DNA of 64,000 nucleotides. Origin: Clavelina lepadiformis (taxonomy: Eukaryota > Chordata > Ascidiacea > Aplousobranchia > Clavelinidae). The stretch is from contig NC_135243.1 of assembly GCF_947623445.1 (NCBI RefSeq), positions 23,444,479-23,508,478 on the forward strand. The letters are read 5' to 3'. The first letter of the stretch is position 1, and each line of letters starts with the position of its first letter. The position numbers and the translations under genes are program-made. Below the pieces are notes generated by a model. The model ran no database searches and had not been told where the DNA came from. It saw nothing but the letters and a program-made list of their open reading frames with translations. Below are positions 1 through 12,200 of the stretch, one piece after another.

Positions 1-127
1 TCATTCAAGCTATTCAAATCTATGGAAAACAGTGCTTGCATTTACACTTGCTTTTAGCACACATTTAGCAGCTGGTTATTCTTAAATATAACATATACGG
101 TATTTCTAGCTCAAAAACCTCAAATGC

Positions 128-823
128 TTACAGCCATTCAAAAATTACCTCGGTCTGGTTATTATTGTTTCCCATTTCAGGGTCGAATCCATCTCCGTTC
201 CACTCGGGCATGAAGTGTGGAACAAAATACAAGGCGATGAACGTGGACATGGTGATGACAATGCAGACCAGTACTGACCAGCTGAAACATACCAAACGAG
301 GTCCAGATAGATGACGTAATACAGGGTGACTGTAAAACATCCGCTGTCGTATCCATAGAAACAAGTAGACGCAGAGAACGCACAAGAAGTACAGCAAACC
401 GCTTAGCGTTTGCCTCACGCAAAATAAATCGGTTGACAGTCGGTCCTGCACTGAAAACACCCAAACGTCGACTAGAACGTGCATTAAAGCCAGAATGCAA
501 GTTACTATTGACAGAGCCAACATGGATATTGAGGCTGCCTTGTAATTCTTGTCCTGTGTTTTGCGGCGGTACGAAGGTTCTCGGCTGAGCCCGGGATTTT
601 CCTTTGTCTCCGCCCCATTTCGGTCACAGTTTCCCGGCCGATTGGCGACGTTTTTCCCGTGTGTGCATACGCAGCAATGGCAGTGCAAACGATAAAGATG
701 CCGGAGTAGTCCGCTCAAGATGTACAGAGTAATCAGCGCAAAGACGTACTGCACTGCGCGGTATATCGCGGGGTTCACATTGAACCAAACCATGCTTTCA
801 TCTGAGAACATGTCAGATATCAC
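128..823 (-). CDS. Multi-span membrane protein, unknown
   Basis: A single open frame of 231 codons starting at ATG 823. I do not recognise the family. It has four strongly hydrophobic stretches: about residues 25-45, 97-120, 140-160 and 178-203. The first two are separated by a hydrophilic, Cys/Arg/Asn-rich loop of about 50 residues, and an acidic Asn-rich end follows the last (GNNNNQTE). This suggests a four-TM protein or the N-terminal half of a larger polytopic protein such as an orphan 7TM receptor. The frame closes soon after a possible splice donor (GAG|GTAATT, near 148), so the true C-terminus may lie in a further exon left of the window. Length without interruption and the clear TM pattern argue that it is coding; function is not assignable. 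Confidence 0.6.
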   Translation of the reverse strand: MISDMFSDESMVWFNVNPAIYRAVQYVFALITLYILSGLLRHLYRLHCHCCVCTHGKNVANRPGNCDRNGAETKENPGLSREPSYRRKTQDKNYKAASISMLALSIVTCILALMHVLVDVWVFSVQDRLSTDLFCVRQTLSGLLYFLCVLCVYLFLWIRQRMFYSHPVLRHLSGPRLVCFSWSVLVCIVITMSTFIALYFVPHFMPEWNGDGFDPEMGNNNNQTEVIFEWL

Positions 824-1954
824 AGACTTTATATCTAGTCGTCTTTCAGAGGTCGTAAAGTGGCCAAACCCAGCAATAAAAATCGTTTAAGCTCCTTCTG
901 TAAATACCTAATTCATACAAATAGCAAAATCAAGCAGTTCTTTTTAATAAAACGTTTAAAAGTGAAGTCTGCAGAGTTTTGCTTATGAAGTTCGGATTCG
1001 TTACACAAGCTGTATCTGCCTGGTACGAAACCATTCTGCAAAGACGACAGTCCGACCAACAGACGCTCGCATGCGATTGAGGTTATGCAAACATGTCACT
1101 ACGACTCCAAATCAGAATCCAAATACGCGGAGATTAAATCCTATCTCTAAACATTGCTCATTCTGCCTTGATCTGTGCGTTTATCGGAAACATGCAGCCA
1201 CTTTCCGGACTGCCACACTCCAATGCACATCTGGCGATGATTGAGATACAAATCATGTGTGCGGTCATAATCTACTATTGCGTCACAATTAAACTTTTTA
1301 ACACATTTTCCGCTTACATTAATCTTTAAGTGTCTGGCACTTGAAAACGAAATTCAGTAAAAGACGCGTTTGTCAATATTTCATCGATAATACAGATGGA
1401 TATTTACCGCACGTTTCTCTGCAAATGCTACCAGCATACCAATAATTGAATCATACAGTCTGACAATGTTTGGTTTTAAAATTTACAGTCAGTCTGGCCG
1501 TAAATCAGCTCAAATATTGACCACCTGTGCGATAATAAATGATTACAACAACATGCCTTAACTTCCTTCACTGACCCGGCAGCGCCGTAGTGCGGCAGTT
1601 CAAACTGAGCTGATTTTGGGAAATATTCAACCAATCTATAAAAGCGCGATTGTTTTTTGCGATTATGCAAAAAGTGATATTCACTTCAAAATGTTCAACA
1701 AGTCAATAAACTTTTAAGACGTAACAAAGCGAAAAATTACTATAATTACGTCACTAAGTAGCATGAAGCATGGACAATGGCAGAAGCGGTCATATTGGGT
1801 CATTCTTGTGCTTTGACTCACTAGCCGTATTGATACAAGCTAGAAGCTACTAATCCATGGCTTTTGCGCCTCAGAGTTTTGTCTTTGCTGTGGAAACGGT
1901 AAAAATGTCATCACAGATGCAGCATAAATTGAAAGAATTGGTTTTTGATCGTAA
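824..1954. other. Intergenic, no gene seen
   Basis: About 1.1 kb between the membrane protein and the 3' end of the thioredoxin gene. Only short incidental open frames are present; no domain, RNA gene or repeat could be recognised. Confidence 0.5.
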
Positions 1955-4047
1955 CTATGAGTCTGCTGCGTCTTGTACGAACTTTTTTATCAAATCGTCG
2001 TCAATGTTGCCTTGGAAAGAGTCGACAGACTTCCCATCTTTGAATAACATCACAGTTGGAACTGCCATGATCTGTGGGGAAATGAATAGCTAGTTTAAAT
2101 TATAGCTACGGATTATGATAGCACTGAGTCACTGATATGCTATGTCATTATAACCAAAGCATCCTTAGTAAACCTATCTTAAAGTGAGGGGCAAGTATAG
2201 AAAAATTTTGGTCTTTAACGAAAGGATAGTTGTATAGTGTCAAATCATTAAATATTGACATCTATGTGGCTGCCACCTATATCATGATTACTTTTAAATT
2301 TGTGACAAAATTGAAGAAATAACTGCTTCAACTACAACTGCTTAACCACTACATAGTATAAAAATCCTTTTTCCACTCTAGTTAATGGCAATTATTCTTC
2401 GACTTGAGATTGAATTGTTTTTGGACTTGCCGCTCACTTTAAGTTTAATAACAGTCTTAGGCACTTCAGTGACAGAAATATTCGAAATTGCTGAGTTAAC
2501 GCCAACTTTTGAACATATCCAACTCATTTACCACAATAATTCTCCATGCATTAGTTTGGTCAGAAACCAAATTAACTTTTTATCACCAGAACAGACTTTA
2601 CCTTGTACTCCATCGCGATGTCGCCGTGATCATCAACGTCAACTTTGGCTAGCATCACTTTCTGATCACGAGAGGCAACTTCTCTCTCTAAACTCGGACC
2701 CAGCTGCTTACATGGACCGCACCACCTGTTCCAAGACAAGATATTGTTGTCAACGGTTCACAAATCTCATTAATTTTTAGGCTTATTGTTTATTAATGAG
2801 TATCATTGACTTGGAGGTCAGAAAAATGTCGCATTTACATAAATTGTATTTCTGTTGTATTTTATTTTAAATATTATTTTATTATTTTAAATACTATTTA
2901 TTTATTTCAAATTGTATTTTTACATAAATTGTATTTCTGAGCTCCACTGATGCGAGATTTCTGCTTGAAGCACCAACAACAATAAAGAAATGAACAGTTT
3001 CTTGACTTTGATGTAAAATATGAGCTAAAATTGAACAAATCTATAAAGCATATGACCTTTTGATTATAAAGTACTCACTCTGCGTGGAAATCAACGATAA
3101 TTGGAATTTTTGCGCGAAGAACTCTGGCGTTAAAGTCGTCTCTGTTTTGTATGTGAAAACTTGTTGCAGTGTCTGATGACTTTGAGGAAAACGTTCTTAC
3201 TGAGGCACATATATTGACTCTTTCATTTAACGTCGCATGGTTTTGATGCCTCAAAAAGTTTGGAACTGAAAATAAAAAATCCTATTTAATTCAATGAAGA
3301 CATAAATCATGAAAATGAAATTCAGAGTTAAACATTTTCTTTTGCAAAATTTGCATTATTTGTCCTGCTGAACCAGTGTTGACAGTTCCCTACTTCTTAA
3401 AGCAAACATGTTAATTGAAAACAGTTAAACAGTGATACACTTCACAATGATGTGATGTCACAATGCATATGCACCAACGTTAAAAAGTTAAAAAAAAAAA
3501 CAGAAACGAAAATACTTTTTAAACTAAAAACAGAGCTTAAAAATATATCCTAAACATGTATAAAATTGGAGTTCAAATTAAACAAATGATACCTAAAAGT
3601 GCTGTGAAGATAAATATGACAAAACAGAAGTAATATTGCTCAAGGCTGCCAAATCTCAAGCATGTGATAAATTATAATGTTACTGACAAAATTATGACAT
3701 CATAAAACTTGTCTGTTAGATTTGTAATAATAACAAGAGTGGTTTGCATTATCAGAGCTGTTTAACACCACAAAATGTAAATTTAGCCTATACTGCTAAT
3801 CATTTGCGGAAATGTAATTTTTATGAAACGAAAGTAGGTTTCTTAGATTTGAGTACACTGCATTAGTTTGTCATGACATGCATTTGCATCCCACATTTGG
3901 CAGTCTTGATAATGCACATTCATTGTTTAACCAACCAAAACTTGCGCTTGCTTCCTTCTTCACTTGGCACATAGCACGGAAAGTGCAAAACGACCATCTT
4001 CCAACTTCAAAATGGCGAACACTTTTTAGTAGAGCACGAGAAAACAT
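1955..4047 (-). CDS. TXN2: Mitochondrial thioredoxin (TXN2-like)
   Basis: Thiol-disulfide reductase of the mitochondrial matrix. Three exons are certain: 3079-3265 (ends in the strand leading to the active site, [14 protein letters not shown]), 2602-2725 (opens with the catalytic WCGPCK, followed by the helix and the [19 protein letters not shown] strand) and 1955-2071 ([13 protein letters not shown] with the conserved cis-Pro, then the C-terminal helix and stop). Splice sites are GT..AG and phases join without a break. The match is closest to vertebrate TXN2 ([26 protein letters not shown] region), not cytosolic Trx. A likely first exon starts at ATG 4047 and reads [20 protein letters not shown], a basic, Ser/Arg-rich, acid-free start typical of a mitochondrial presequence. 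Its 3' splice point (between about 3900 and 3960) could not be fixed, so that join is inferred. Confidence 0.88.
2830..2942. repeat. AT-rich direct repeat in TXN2 intron
   Basis: The string ACATAAATTGTATTTCTG occurs twice about 88 bp apart, flanking TATTTTA-type low-complexity DNA, inside the intron between the second and third thioredoxin exons. Confidence 0.45.
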
Positions 4048-4199
4048 GATTAATTAACAGAGCAAAAATTTACACAAGCTTCACCTTGAAATTAGAAGTT
4101 GCAACATATTAGGCCTATACCGAAACAAAGACAGAGTTTGGTTTGACGAAATCTCTTGTCGAAAGTATGACACTTTAGGGCATTGTGATTAACTTCAGT

Positions 4200-4600
4200 G
4201 GCCGGACTGCAGAGTATGACCGTTTCCAGCAAGATCTTGCGTCTGCCAAACAACACATAACGAAAAGCAAAAGTGAGGAGAAATTCTTGTAACATGCAGA
4301 GTAACCCAAATCTAACTTCTAATCTAAATCCTGACTTAAATTAAATGCTAAATAGCTTAAATCGACTTTTTGCATACCCATTCTCCTAACGACTTAACCT
4401 AACTGTTTATGTTTAATTGGGTCTAGCCTAGTAGGCTATGCAAGTGCACTTGTAACCAAAGGATGTCTTTGTATAGGTCTACTAAGCCGTAGCCACTCAA
4501 ATTGTGATGTCATCTCGCTGTGTACTTGAACACTAGACCTGTTTGGTCATGAGCTGCGTGACCTGCTTACGGTGAAATAGTCACTCTTTTACCCATTGTA
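4200..4600. repeat. MITE-like repeat, copy 1
   Basis: Shares with 7680-7920 an ordered set of blocks: CTTCTAATCTAA, then TAAATAGC..AAATC(G/A)ACTTTTTGCATAC, then CCTAAC-rich DNA, then ACGGTGAAATAGTC. This copy holds about 150 bp of extra sequence before the last block. The ends look like imperfect inverted repeats (CTGTTTCAGCG in copy 2 against the reverse complement of CGGTGAAATAG). There is no coding content, so a non-autonomous DNA element is the best guess. Confidence 0.45.
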
Positions 4601-5877
4601 GAAATTCCCGATTTTGGCAGCTAAACGGGCAACATGCAATGGAAGTCTTTCCCCAAACAATCGAAATTCGGCTCTACTACATTTTTGCGTTCCTGCAATA
4701 TCTACCGATAATAATCAAGTACTGAAGCATCATCATGTCATAAAGTTTTCTCTGTGCGTTCCCACGCTTCCTTCCATTTATGAGAATGCAAATTATTCAA
4801 TACAGTGATAGCCTAGAAACCTTTGCAACGGTAGTAAATTTGGTGAGTTTTGAAACCTGAGCTTTTTAGCGCACAGTTTGCAGAACGCACACTTTAAGGT
4901 TTTGAAAGATTTTGCATCAGGCTTTGTATGTGGATGCTGACCTAAATTTATTTTAGGATTTAAAGGACTGTGGCGTCAACTTTTTTATTACTTTAAAAAA
5001 TTCACTTTCACACTTTTTCCACGTTTGTACCCTGTAACATATTCATTCCTGCGATTTACAAATTAAAAATAATTTTTTTTGTCCCATTCTGGGTAAACAT
5101 TAACTATTTTGAATCAAGATAGGACAACACACATGAATTTTTAACAGTGAAACCTTGTTTTAATTGAACCATAATCTTAGAAAATTTACCTTTGAAATAA
5201 AATTACTTAAATTTAAAACAAAATTTGAATTGATTTTTGCAGCATTTAATTGTCGAACAGACGAATAAATTGATTGACCAAACAAACAATGAAAGATGAT
5301 CTTCTACAAATCTGTGCTGCCATTTCTTTCCTGCGTTTACCGTTGTTATACATGAAAAAAGATTCGTTTTCCTTGGCAAATTATAACATGCAAGCTTTCA
5401 GGCAGGTGGGCAAGCAGGCAGGCAATGTCAAACTATTTTGTTTCCATTTCAAGTATAGGTAGCCCTCGTAATTTCCCAACTAAATTTGAAGATGTGTTTA
5501 TATGCTAATGCTATAGGCCTGTGATAATATTATGAATTAATGTAATATAAAATTGTGTAAAACATAGAATTCTCGTCCTTAAGTGTAGTATCAGTAAAGT
5601 TTAACTCTACGTCACGACAGTTTCCTGATTGCCGCTGCAACTTATGCGATCATATTTCGTCATGCCTTTTTTCATATGTATTTTGGCCTGCTGTAAAAAG
5701 TCGTACAGTCGCGTTAGAAGTTACCAGTAACCAGTAACATAATACAGTTGAATATAGCTAAGTCTCAATGCTATAACATTAGCTGTTGGTAGAAATGCTG
5801 TTGATGTGCCAATGTTCTGTCTATATTTAATCGTTTAAAGAAGAAGAATATAATCAGTTTATACAATCATCATACTT

Positions 5878-6168
5878 GTGCTAACTATTGAAGAGTACAA
5901 TTTAAGAGAAGCTCAGCGTCAACTTAGACAACTTTGCTTGTCGGCTTCAAAAGACGATCAGCTTTTAGCTGAACAACCGAGTCTAGGGTTGATAAAGCAA
6001 TTAAAGACCTTGAGGCTCATTTACATCGAGCGCAATAAACATTCAGACAATCGAACATTGTATTGGAGTGACTGGAACAATCAAGTTCAACAACCAAAAC
6101 CAACCATTCCATTACAGGCCTACCAAAGCTTTTTGGTTGCGTTGTACATGCTGTCCTTTTCAAATTAA
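5878..6168 (+). CDS. Weak candidate exon, unknown
   Basis: An open stretch of about 95 codons with protein-like composition: Gln/Leu/Arg-rich and probably helical at first (EYNLREAQRQLRQLCLSASK), then a polar tail (NRTLYWSDWNNQVQQ). It has no ATG at its start and could begin after an AG near 5893. No domain is recognised and no neighbouring exon was found. It may be a lone exon, a decayed gene fragment or chance. Confidence 0.2.
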   Translation: MLTIEEYNLREAQRQLRQLCLSASKDDQLLAEQPSLGLIKQLKTLRLIYIERNKHSDNRTLYWSDWNNQVQQPKPTIPLQAYQSFLVALYMLSFSN

Positions 6169-7679
6169 TTTTTATCCATTTTATAACCGATTTCTAAAAT
6201 ATGACAAGCGCGTCAAATTTTGTGGAAAAACAAATTTTCTTTGTGAAATACGCATCAGTGTCAATATGACTGCAAGCGCCTCGGGAAGGATGTGTTTGTA
6301 GTTCGCAGTTTTTTACATTGACGTGCACCTGTGTGTAGTCGGTGTTTGCACAGTTTACCTTTATCATGTTTCTAGGTTTGCCGTTCTCATCTTTGTCTTA
6401 GCCTTCGGCTCTCAGCCTACTTATGGATTGATTATATGCGCACAACAAACACACTGTGTAACAATCCCTGTCTTCGCGTTCCTTGTCACAACATTCCCAA
6501 CATTCCAGATAACTGTGTTTGCGTTATATGCTGACTAGTGTTCGTTTTAAGCGGAGAGATGATTTAGTTTGTACCGACTTAGATTGTTTTATCGACACAT
6601 CGTCCTCTCTCTTTTACAATCTTTGGTGTTGACTTGTTGGCCATTACTAGTTTTTGTGTAGTCACCGCGGCTCTGGCCTTGGTGGCTATTTTCGTGATTA
6701 CTCTGAGACTGGTAGTTTTTATCATTGTACGGTTGCTATTGTTTTTATTAAATTCATTTTCATCTTTATAGCGCCACGACTCGCCATTGTAGTGCTATAT
6801 TGCCTTTTTTAAACCTATTTTCAAGTAACACATGTAGTATTTTTCCTAACAGACAGAACGCCGTTCTATGTAACTTTACGTATTTTGTATTTGTTCGTTC
6901 GTATCATAATAAATATTGATAAATTTGTATTAAACCTGGTACAAATACAAAGACATTGATACAAACTAAATCGAACCTTAAACCAACAGCCCCAAGGATA
7001 ATGTGTCCCATCTTAGAATAGTCAATAAACTGTCAATAAACCGTTTCTGAATGACAAACCGGTAAGTCTGTCAATGTTCAAGTTATCACATATTAACTCA
7101 TGTCTTTTAATTGTTAGTATAACAACCGCCACGTCAAACCAAAACCTAATTATCAAGTAGCAAAATTCTGGCAAAATTTAAAATTTAGGTTCTTTTTTCG
7201 TTCGATTAAAATAATCAAAACACAAAGTAAGCTAGTTGTTTGTCAATATGTCAATAGGAAGGTGGCAACGTAATGGACTTAAAGCAAAAGTCAGTTTTGT
7301 GCCACTTTGTGTGGCTGAAACAATTTATCGAGCTCTCAAATCTTGCCATCACGGGCGTCTTTCCCCTACGTAAGAAGTATTCTCTTTATTAACGGATGCA
7401 GATCAAGTAACTTAATGCAGAAAGTATAACCTACTATGGACGAGATATGTAAAAAGTGGTTTTTAAGTCTCTCATCAACTCTGGTTGGTTTATTTTTTTA
7501 ACCTTTGAGTTGGATCTATAACAAATGAATTCTTTACATTTCGGTAAGTTAGTTTATAAGTTCCATGATAACTCTGGACAACACACCGGATCCGTGGATT
7601 GCAGAAACTGGATCCTCACTGTCGCCAGAAAATCAAGAAAGGAAATTAAAAATTACTCTAAAGGCAAAAAGTATAGGCT

Positions 7680-7920
7680 ACCACTGTTTCAGCGGAAATA
7701 ATCTCGTGTTCGAAACTATTTTTTACAGTTTCCTGTTAACCTAACTTATATGTTATAACATAGTGACTTAAACCTAACCTCAATCTATCTTCTAATCTAA
7801 CTCTAACTCCATTAAAACCTTAAATAGCCAAAATCAACTTTTTGCATACATATTCCAAACCTAACCTCCCTTTAACAATAGGCGGCGTCACCTACATACG
7901 GTGAAATAGTCCCTTTGAAA
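7680..7920. repeat. MITE-like repeat, copy 2
   Basis: Second copy of the family described at 4200-4600, about 240 bp. It runs from CACTGTTTCAGCGG to ACGGTGAAATAGTC, which are imperfect inverted repeats of each other. The interior is rich in CTAACCTAAC-like runs. Confidence 0.45.
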
Positions 7921-9228
7921 AATGTAATTTTAAAAACATCATATTTCTAACATTGCATAAAACCTACAAAAATTTTTTGCAGACAAATTGATAAAGAAAA
8001 CTGTTTAAGATACTGTATGATTCTGTCTTTTTTGGTGAAATACATGCAAGTTAAAAAGAAAATAAAGACAAAACAATAATCGAGCTGTGATGTTGTAAAA
8101 TAGGAAAACGATCAGGTTCTAGAATTATTAAGAGGCAATGTTCGTCTTCTTAATCGCATTGTGTTTAACAACGATGGACCGCGCTTTTGCAAATCATTAA
8201 CGAAACTTGTAGCACAAAAGTTTAATAAAACATCGAACAATAAACTAGTTACGCGAAGCAAGTTATAGCTTCTATAGCGCCAATGATAGCTCTTGCGTAG
8301 CTTACACATATAGCGTACAGGATTCTATGATATAGTTATGTATTAATAGGCAGTAAATGCAAATTTATTTCAGTAAAGTTACAAGGATATGTTTATGCAT
8401 TGGAGTGGAATTTACTTGTTTTTATAATAAGTTGATACAAACAGCAGTGAGCCAACCAAGTTAATATGAGCCGCGAAAAATGTTTAAGTTGTTTGCTAAG
8501 CAGATGAATCCACGTTTTGAACTGTTGATATGCTTTGCGACAGATTTTACCGCCGATTGTTTTTGAAATCAATACGCAATAACGAAATTGTTACGGGATA
8601 AATACGTCATAATCAACCACAGATGGTTAGAAAAATCCATAGAATTCGACCAAGGATTATAAGTTTATAACATTTACAGAAAAGGATAACAGTAATTTGC
8701 AAAAGGTATATATCGTTCAGCTGCAAAATTAAACCCGTTGACAACAGACAGTCTTTCCTCTTTTACGTCATGCAAATGCGACGGTCACAGTTTCATAAAA
8801 ATTGTATTATGACGAATGTGGTAGCAATAATTACATTTTCAACAAATGATCAAACAAATTGTTTTCAGTCATTCAGTCACAATTGTTCATTCGGAACAAA
8901 CAAAACCTGTGATCCTTAAAGTGAAATTCATTTTTAAAGTCAGATTTTTAAACAACGACCATAGTCGGCCATGACATGAACAAACATTAAAACGAAAGTA
9001 AAGCGCATGAGTCGCCGATAAATTTATACATAATGTTTGCACAAACGACAAACCACGCGCAGACAACGGTCCCAGATCGCAGTGAAATGTAGGCGTACAG
9101 GTGGCAAACAACAGCGAGCTTTTACAATTTCACTTTGTATTTCTGAGCAGTCGCAGCCTAAGGTTGAAATTTGGTGAAGAAACTGCTGAAAGTAAAATGT
9201 TTGTTGATTAAGATTCTGATAATTGAGC

Positions 9229-12200
9229 ATGTTGGAGTCGTCTTTTGTTATTTTCGTGCTCTTCTGTTTGGCAAGTAAGTCGATACTGTAGCAACTTGTA
9301 TATAATAGCAACAGTCTTTAGTTAGCGACAAATCACAACCGCAGTTCAAAGGCGGATTAAGTTATTTGAGTTCATGAATAATGAATTTTATCGTTATTTT
9401 GATAGCATCGCCCAGCAATTTGATAAACTTGATATTGTTTTAAAACAAAGACTTTTTGTTTTGCCCACAATCAGTGACTGTGATCATGTGACTTTTATTG
9501 TACACTTTTATCGGCTGATTAATTCTATTCTATTACCTAATAAGTAATAATTCTAGTAAAGTTAATGTGTCAGCGCCTCATGCTAAGATCTCAATTTAAC
9601 GCTATTGCTCTCATCTAGAGTGTATGACGTCATACACGCACAATCCACGCTTAACCTCAGTAGCACGATCAAATACAATGGAAATTCCTACGTCATTGTT
9701 CGTTTCAATGCTATCTGCGTGTACAGACGGACAATTGTACACTATTGTTCCGAAAAAGGAAGTAAAGCTGACAGTAAAATGACGAATTACTTTTTAGGTG
9801 CATCTTCGCTTAATACAACGATAGCAACCACACCAGCCAGCACGACTTGTTTAACATCCGGTCTTACCAACTTACTGGCTGAAGCTGTGTTTAATACAAC
9901 CGACATCGCATCTTGTGCATGGAGTTATGGCGGTGTATTGGATAATAAACCTTTCTATTCAAGTGGATGCGAGAATCTCACAGCTGGAAGTGACACAATC
10001 ATTTGCAACGGAGCAGAAGGGAATGATATCAAAACTAGTCTGAACATTGGCGGGCCATTAGTTGAAGGAACTCTTAAATTGACGATCTCTTGCAACGACA
10101 CTGCGGGCGGCAGCGCTGACAATTCTTCAATCACGAGAAACGTTGAACGTAAGTGTACATTTATCCTGCAGTGATTGATATTCAACGAAATTAATTGATT
10201 GGTTGAAATTCAACGAAATACAACGATTGATATTCATCGTATTTTCTTGATTGTACAAATCGCCATTGTCATTAAGTTATCTTCAATTGTACGGCGCATG
10301 TGATGTAGGCTTAATGGTACAGTAAGCCTTTGCAACTACTACTTCTCTCTACTACTGCTACTACTTTTTATTGAATACGACAATTTCGTAAAAAGATTAA
10401 AGCTGCCCCCCTTGACTGTGTGTCGTGAAATGACGACAAAAACTTTATAAACCGCGACTCGCAACCGTATGTTTAGAACAATAACCAACCAACTTTTTTC
10501 CATATGTATGAATTTCTGCAAGCTTCTGACAATGCTTCAATTCATTACTTTACCTACTTTGGCTAACCAGATAAATTGTTGGTCACTTTTTGTTTATTTT
10601 GATTCTGACCGTACGTGTCAGTAAACTTTTCCAACTAGGCGGAAAACAATTTGATAGTTTGTGTCCATATTTGTAATTAATTTTTTAATTTTCAATATTT
10701 ACCAATACTAAGTGTTTAAATTGCAGTGATTTCTGGTAGACAATTTAAACTTGATGGTCATTAGTCGATAGCATTAACCACTTCATTAAGTTTCTTCATT
10801 CTGAGGAGCTGCCTTCTGCGGTCGACTCCAGAATCATTTAAACCCAGAAAAGCATGAAAAAGTGATGAAAAAATTTCTTGCCTTGCAGCTTGCAGCTTGA
10901 ACGCCTCAACCTCCCCAAATGCATTCGCCTCATGCGCGCCATCTTGTGAATACAACGACACGGCAATGTTGTCGTGTTCTGCCGGATATGACGGTCAAGG
11001 TGTTCCTGTAACTTGTGGTAGTACCTGCAGCTTTGGTGAAGACATAGCTTGCAAACTGAGTAAGTATTTCGCGTATAGGAGAAAGTCTTTGTATGCGATT
11101 TAATATTAGCTTGGGGCTCAAATGGGTGAGATAGTTTGGATTATTCTAATATCAGGTGTAACATGTAGCTTTGGTTTATCAACAAATATTTGTTTTTGAA
11201 ATGATACTTCTGTTATAAAGTGACCTGTCAATCAGTGGCGCATTGGGAGGCAACTTTGATTTAAATTCCGTAGTTCATTTCGTTTGACGTCATAACCATA
11301 TAAATCACGTTTGATATTAAATAACAACGAAATAACGGCAAGTAATTGTTAGTATTATGCAGCAACGACAATATGGAAATAGAAACGCGAAACGTATAAT
11401 GACAATAAAACTACGAGTGTACGAGACAATACAACGATCGACATCGACATTATCTATTTCGAGAGCGACGCTTCTTACTTCAGCTGACTTATTATTTTCA
11501 AATGCGACTGCTCCAACTACAAGTCATATTTGATCGATTTTACACATTTCGACGTCTCATGATGTTTGTAGAAGATCGCGCTTACCTTAATTTATACTTT
11601 GATTCTGACAAGGGCCGGACAACAGCACAAAGACGGGGCAGATTTATTAGTTTGTTCAAGCCGTTGTGTAGATTAGGAAGAGTGATGAATAAATTGTGGT
11701 TAATCAACAACTGACTCTTTTACGACATGAAAGCATCCTTCGATTCGTTCAGTGATAGCTCGTTTGGATTTTATGGAGCTACAAAGTTTTATCACAAGCC
11801 TTGGGTCTGTAACTATCTCTGGGTATCTAAGGGGTAAAACATTGTGATGGGTTGTTGTGCAACTTGTACATCATCGTCGTATAATATTAACGTCTGTGCT
11901 GGAGTGTTTCTTTTTTGTTATCCTCGAGTTAAATGCGATAAATCTTTTAGTATGATACTAAAGTATGTTTTAGTATTTTAAAAGTTAAAAGTATGTACGT
12001 TAAAAGTATTTTTAGTATGTTACTATCCACAACTCAAACGACATGAAACACATGATTTTTTGTCTTTCCAACGGCCATCACTTTTTAATTAAAGCTTACA
12101 CTGTGCACTTAAATAGATATTTGTTACAAAACAAAGCAGATTCATGACTTTTCGCAAAACTTTTAACGAAATGAAAGATATCAATTTTTTATTGAGTTGT

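Larger units (their letters stand above)
4048..9228. other. Long intergenic region, little content
   Basis: About 5.2 kb between the TXN2 start and the first exon of the long receptor. It holds two copies of a MITE-like repeat, one weak coding candidate (5878-6168), and AT-rich DNA in which the other open frames look incidental. No promoter element or RNA gene could be supported. Confidence 0.45.

Noticed and set aside
2385-2780. Plus-strand open frame of 131 codons
   Set aside because: It runs antisense over the thioredoxin exon at 2602-2725, which has a clear family match and splice sites.
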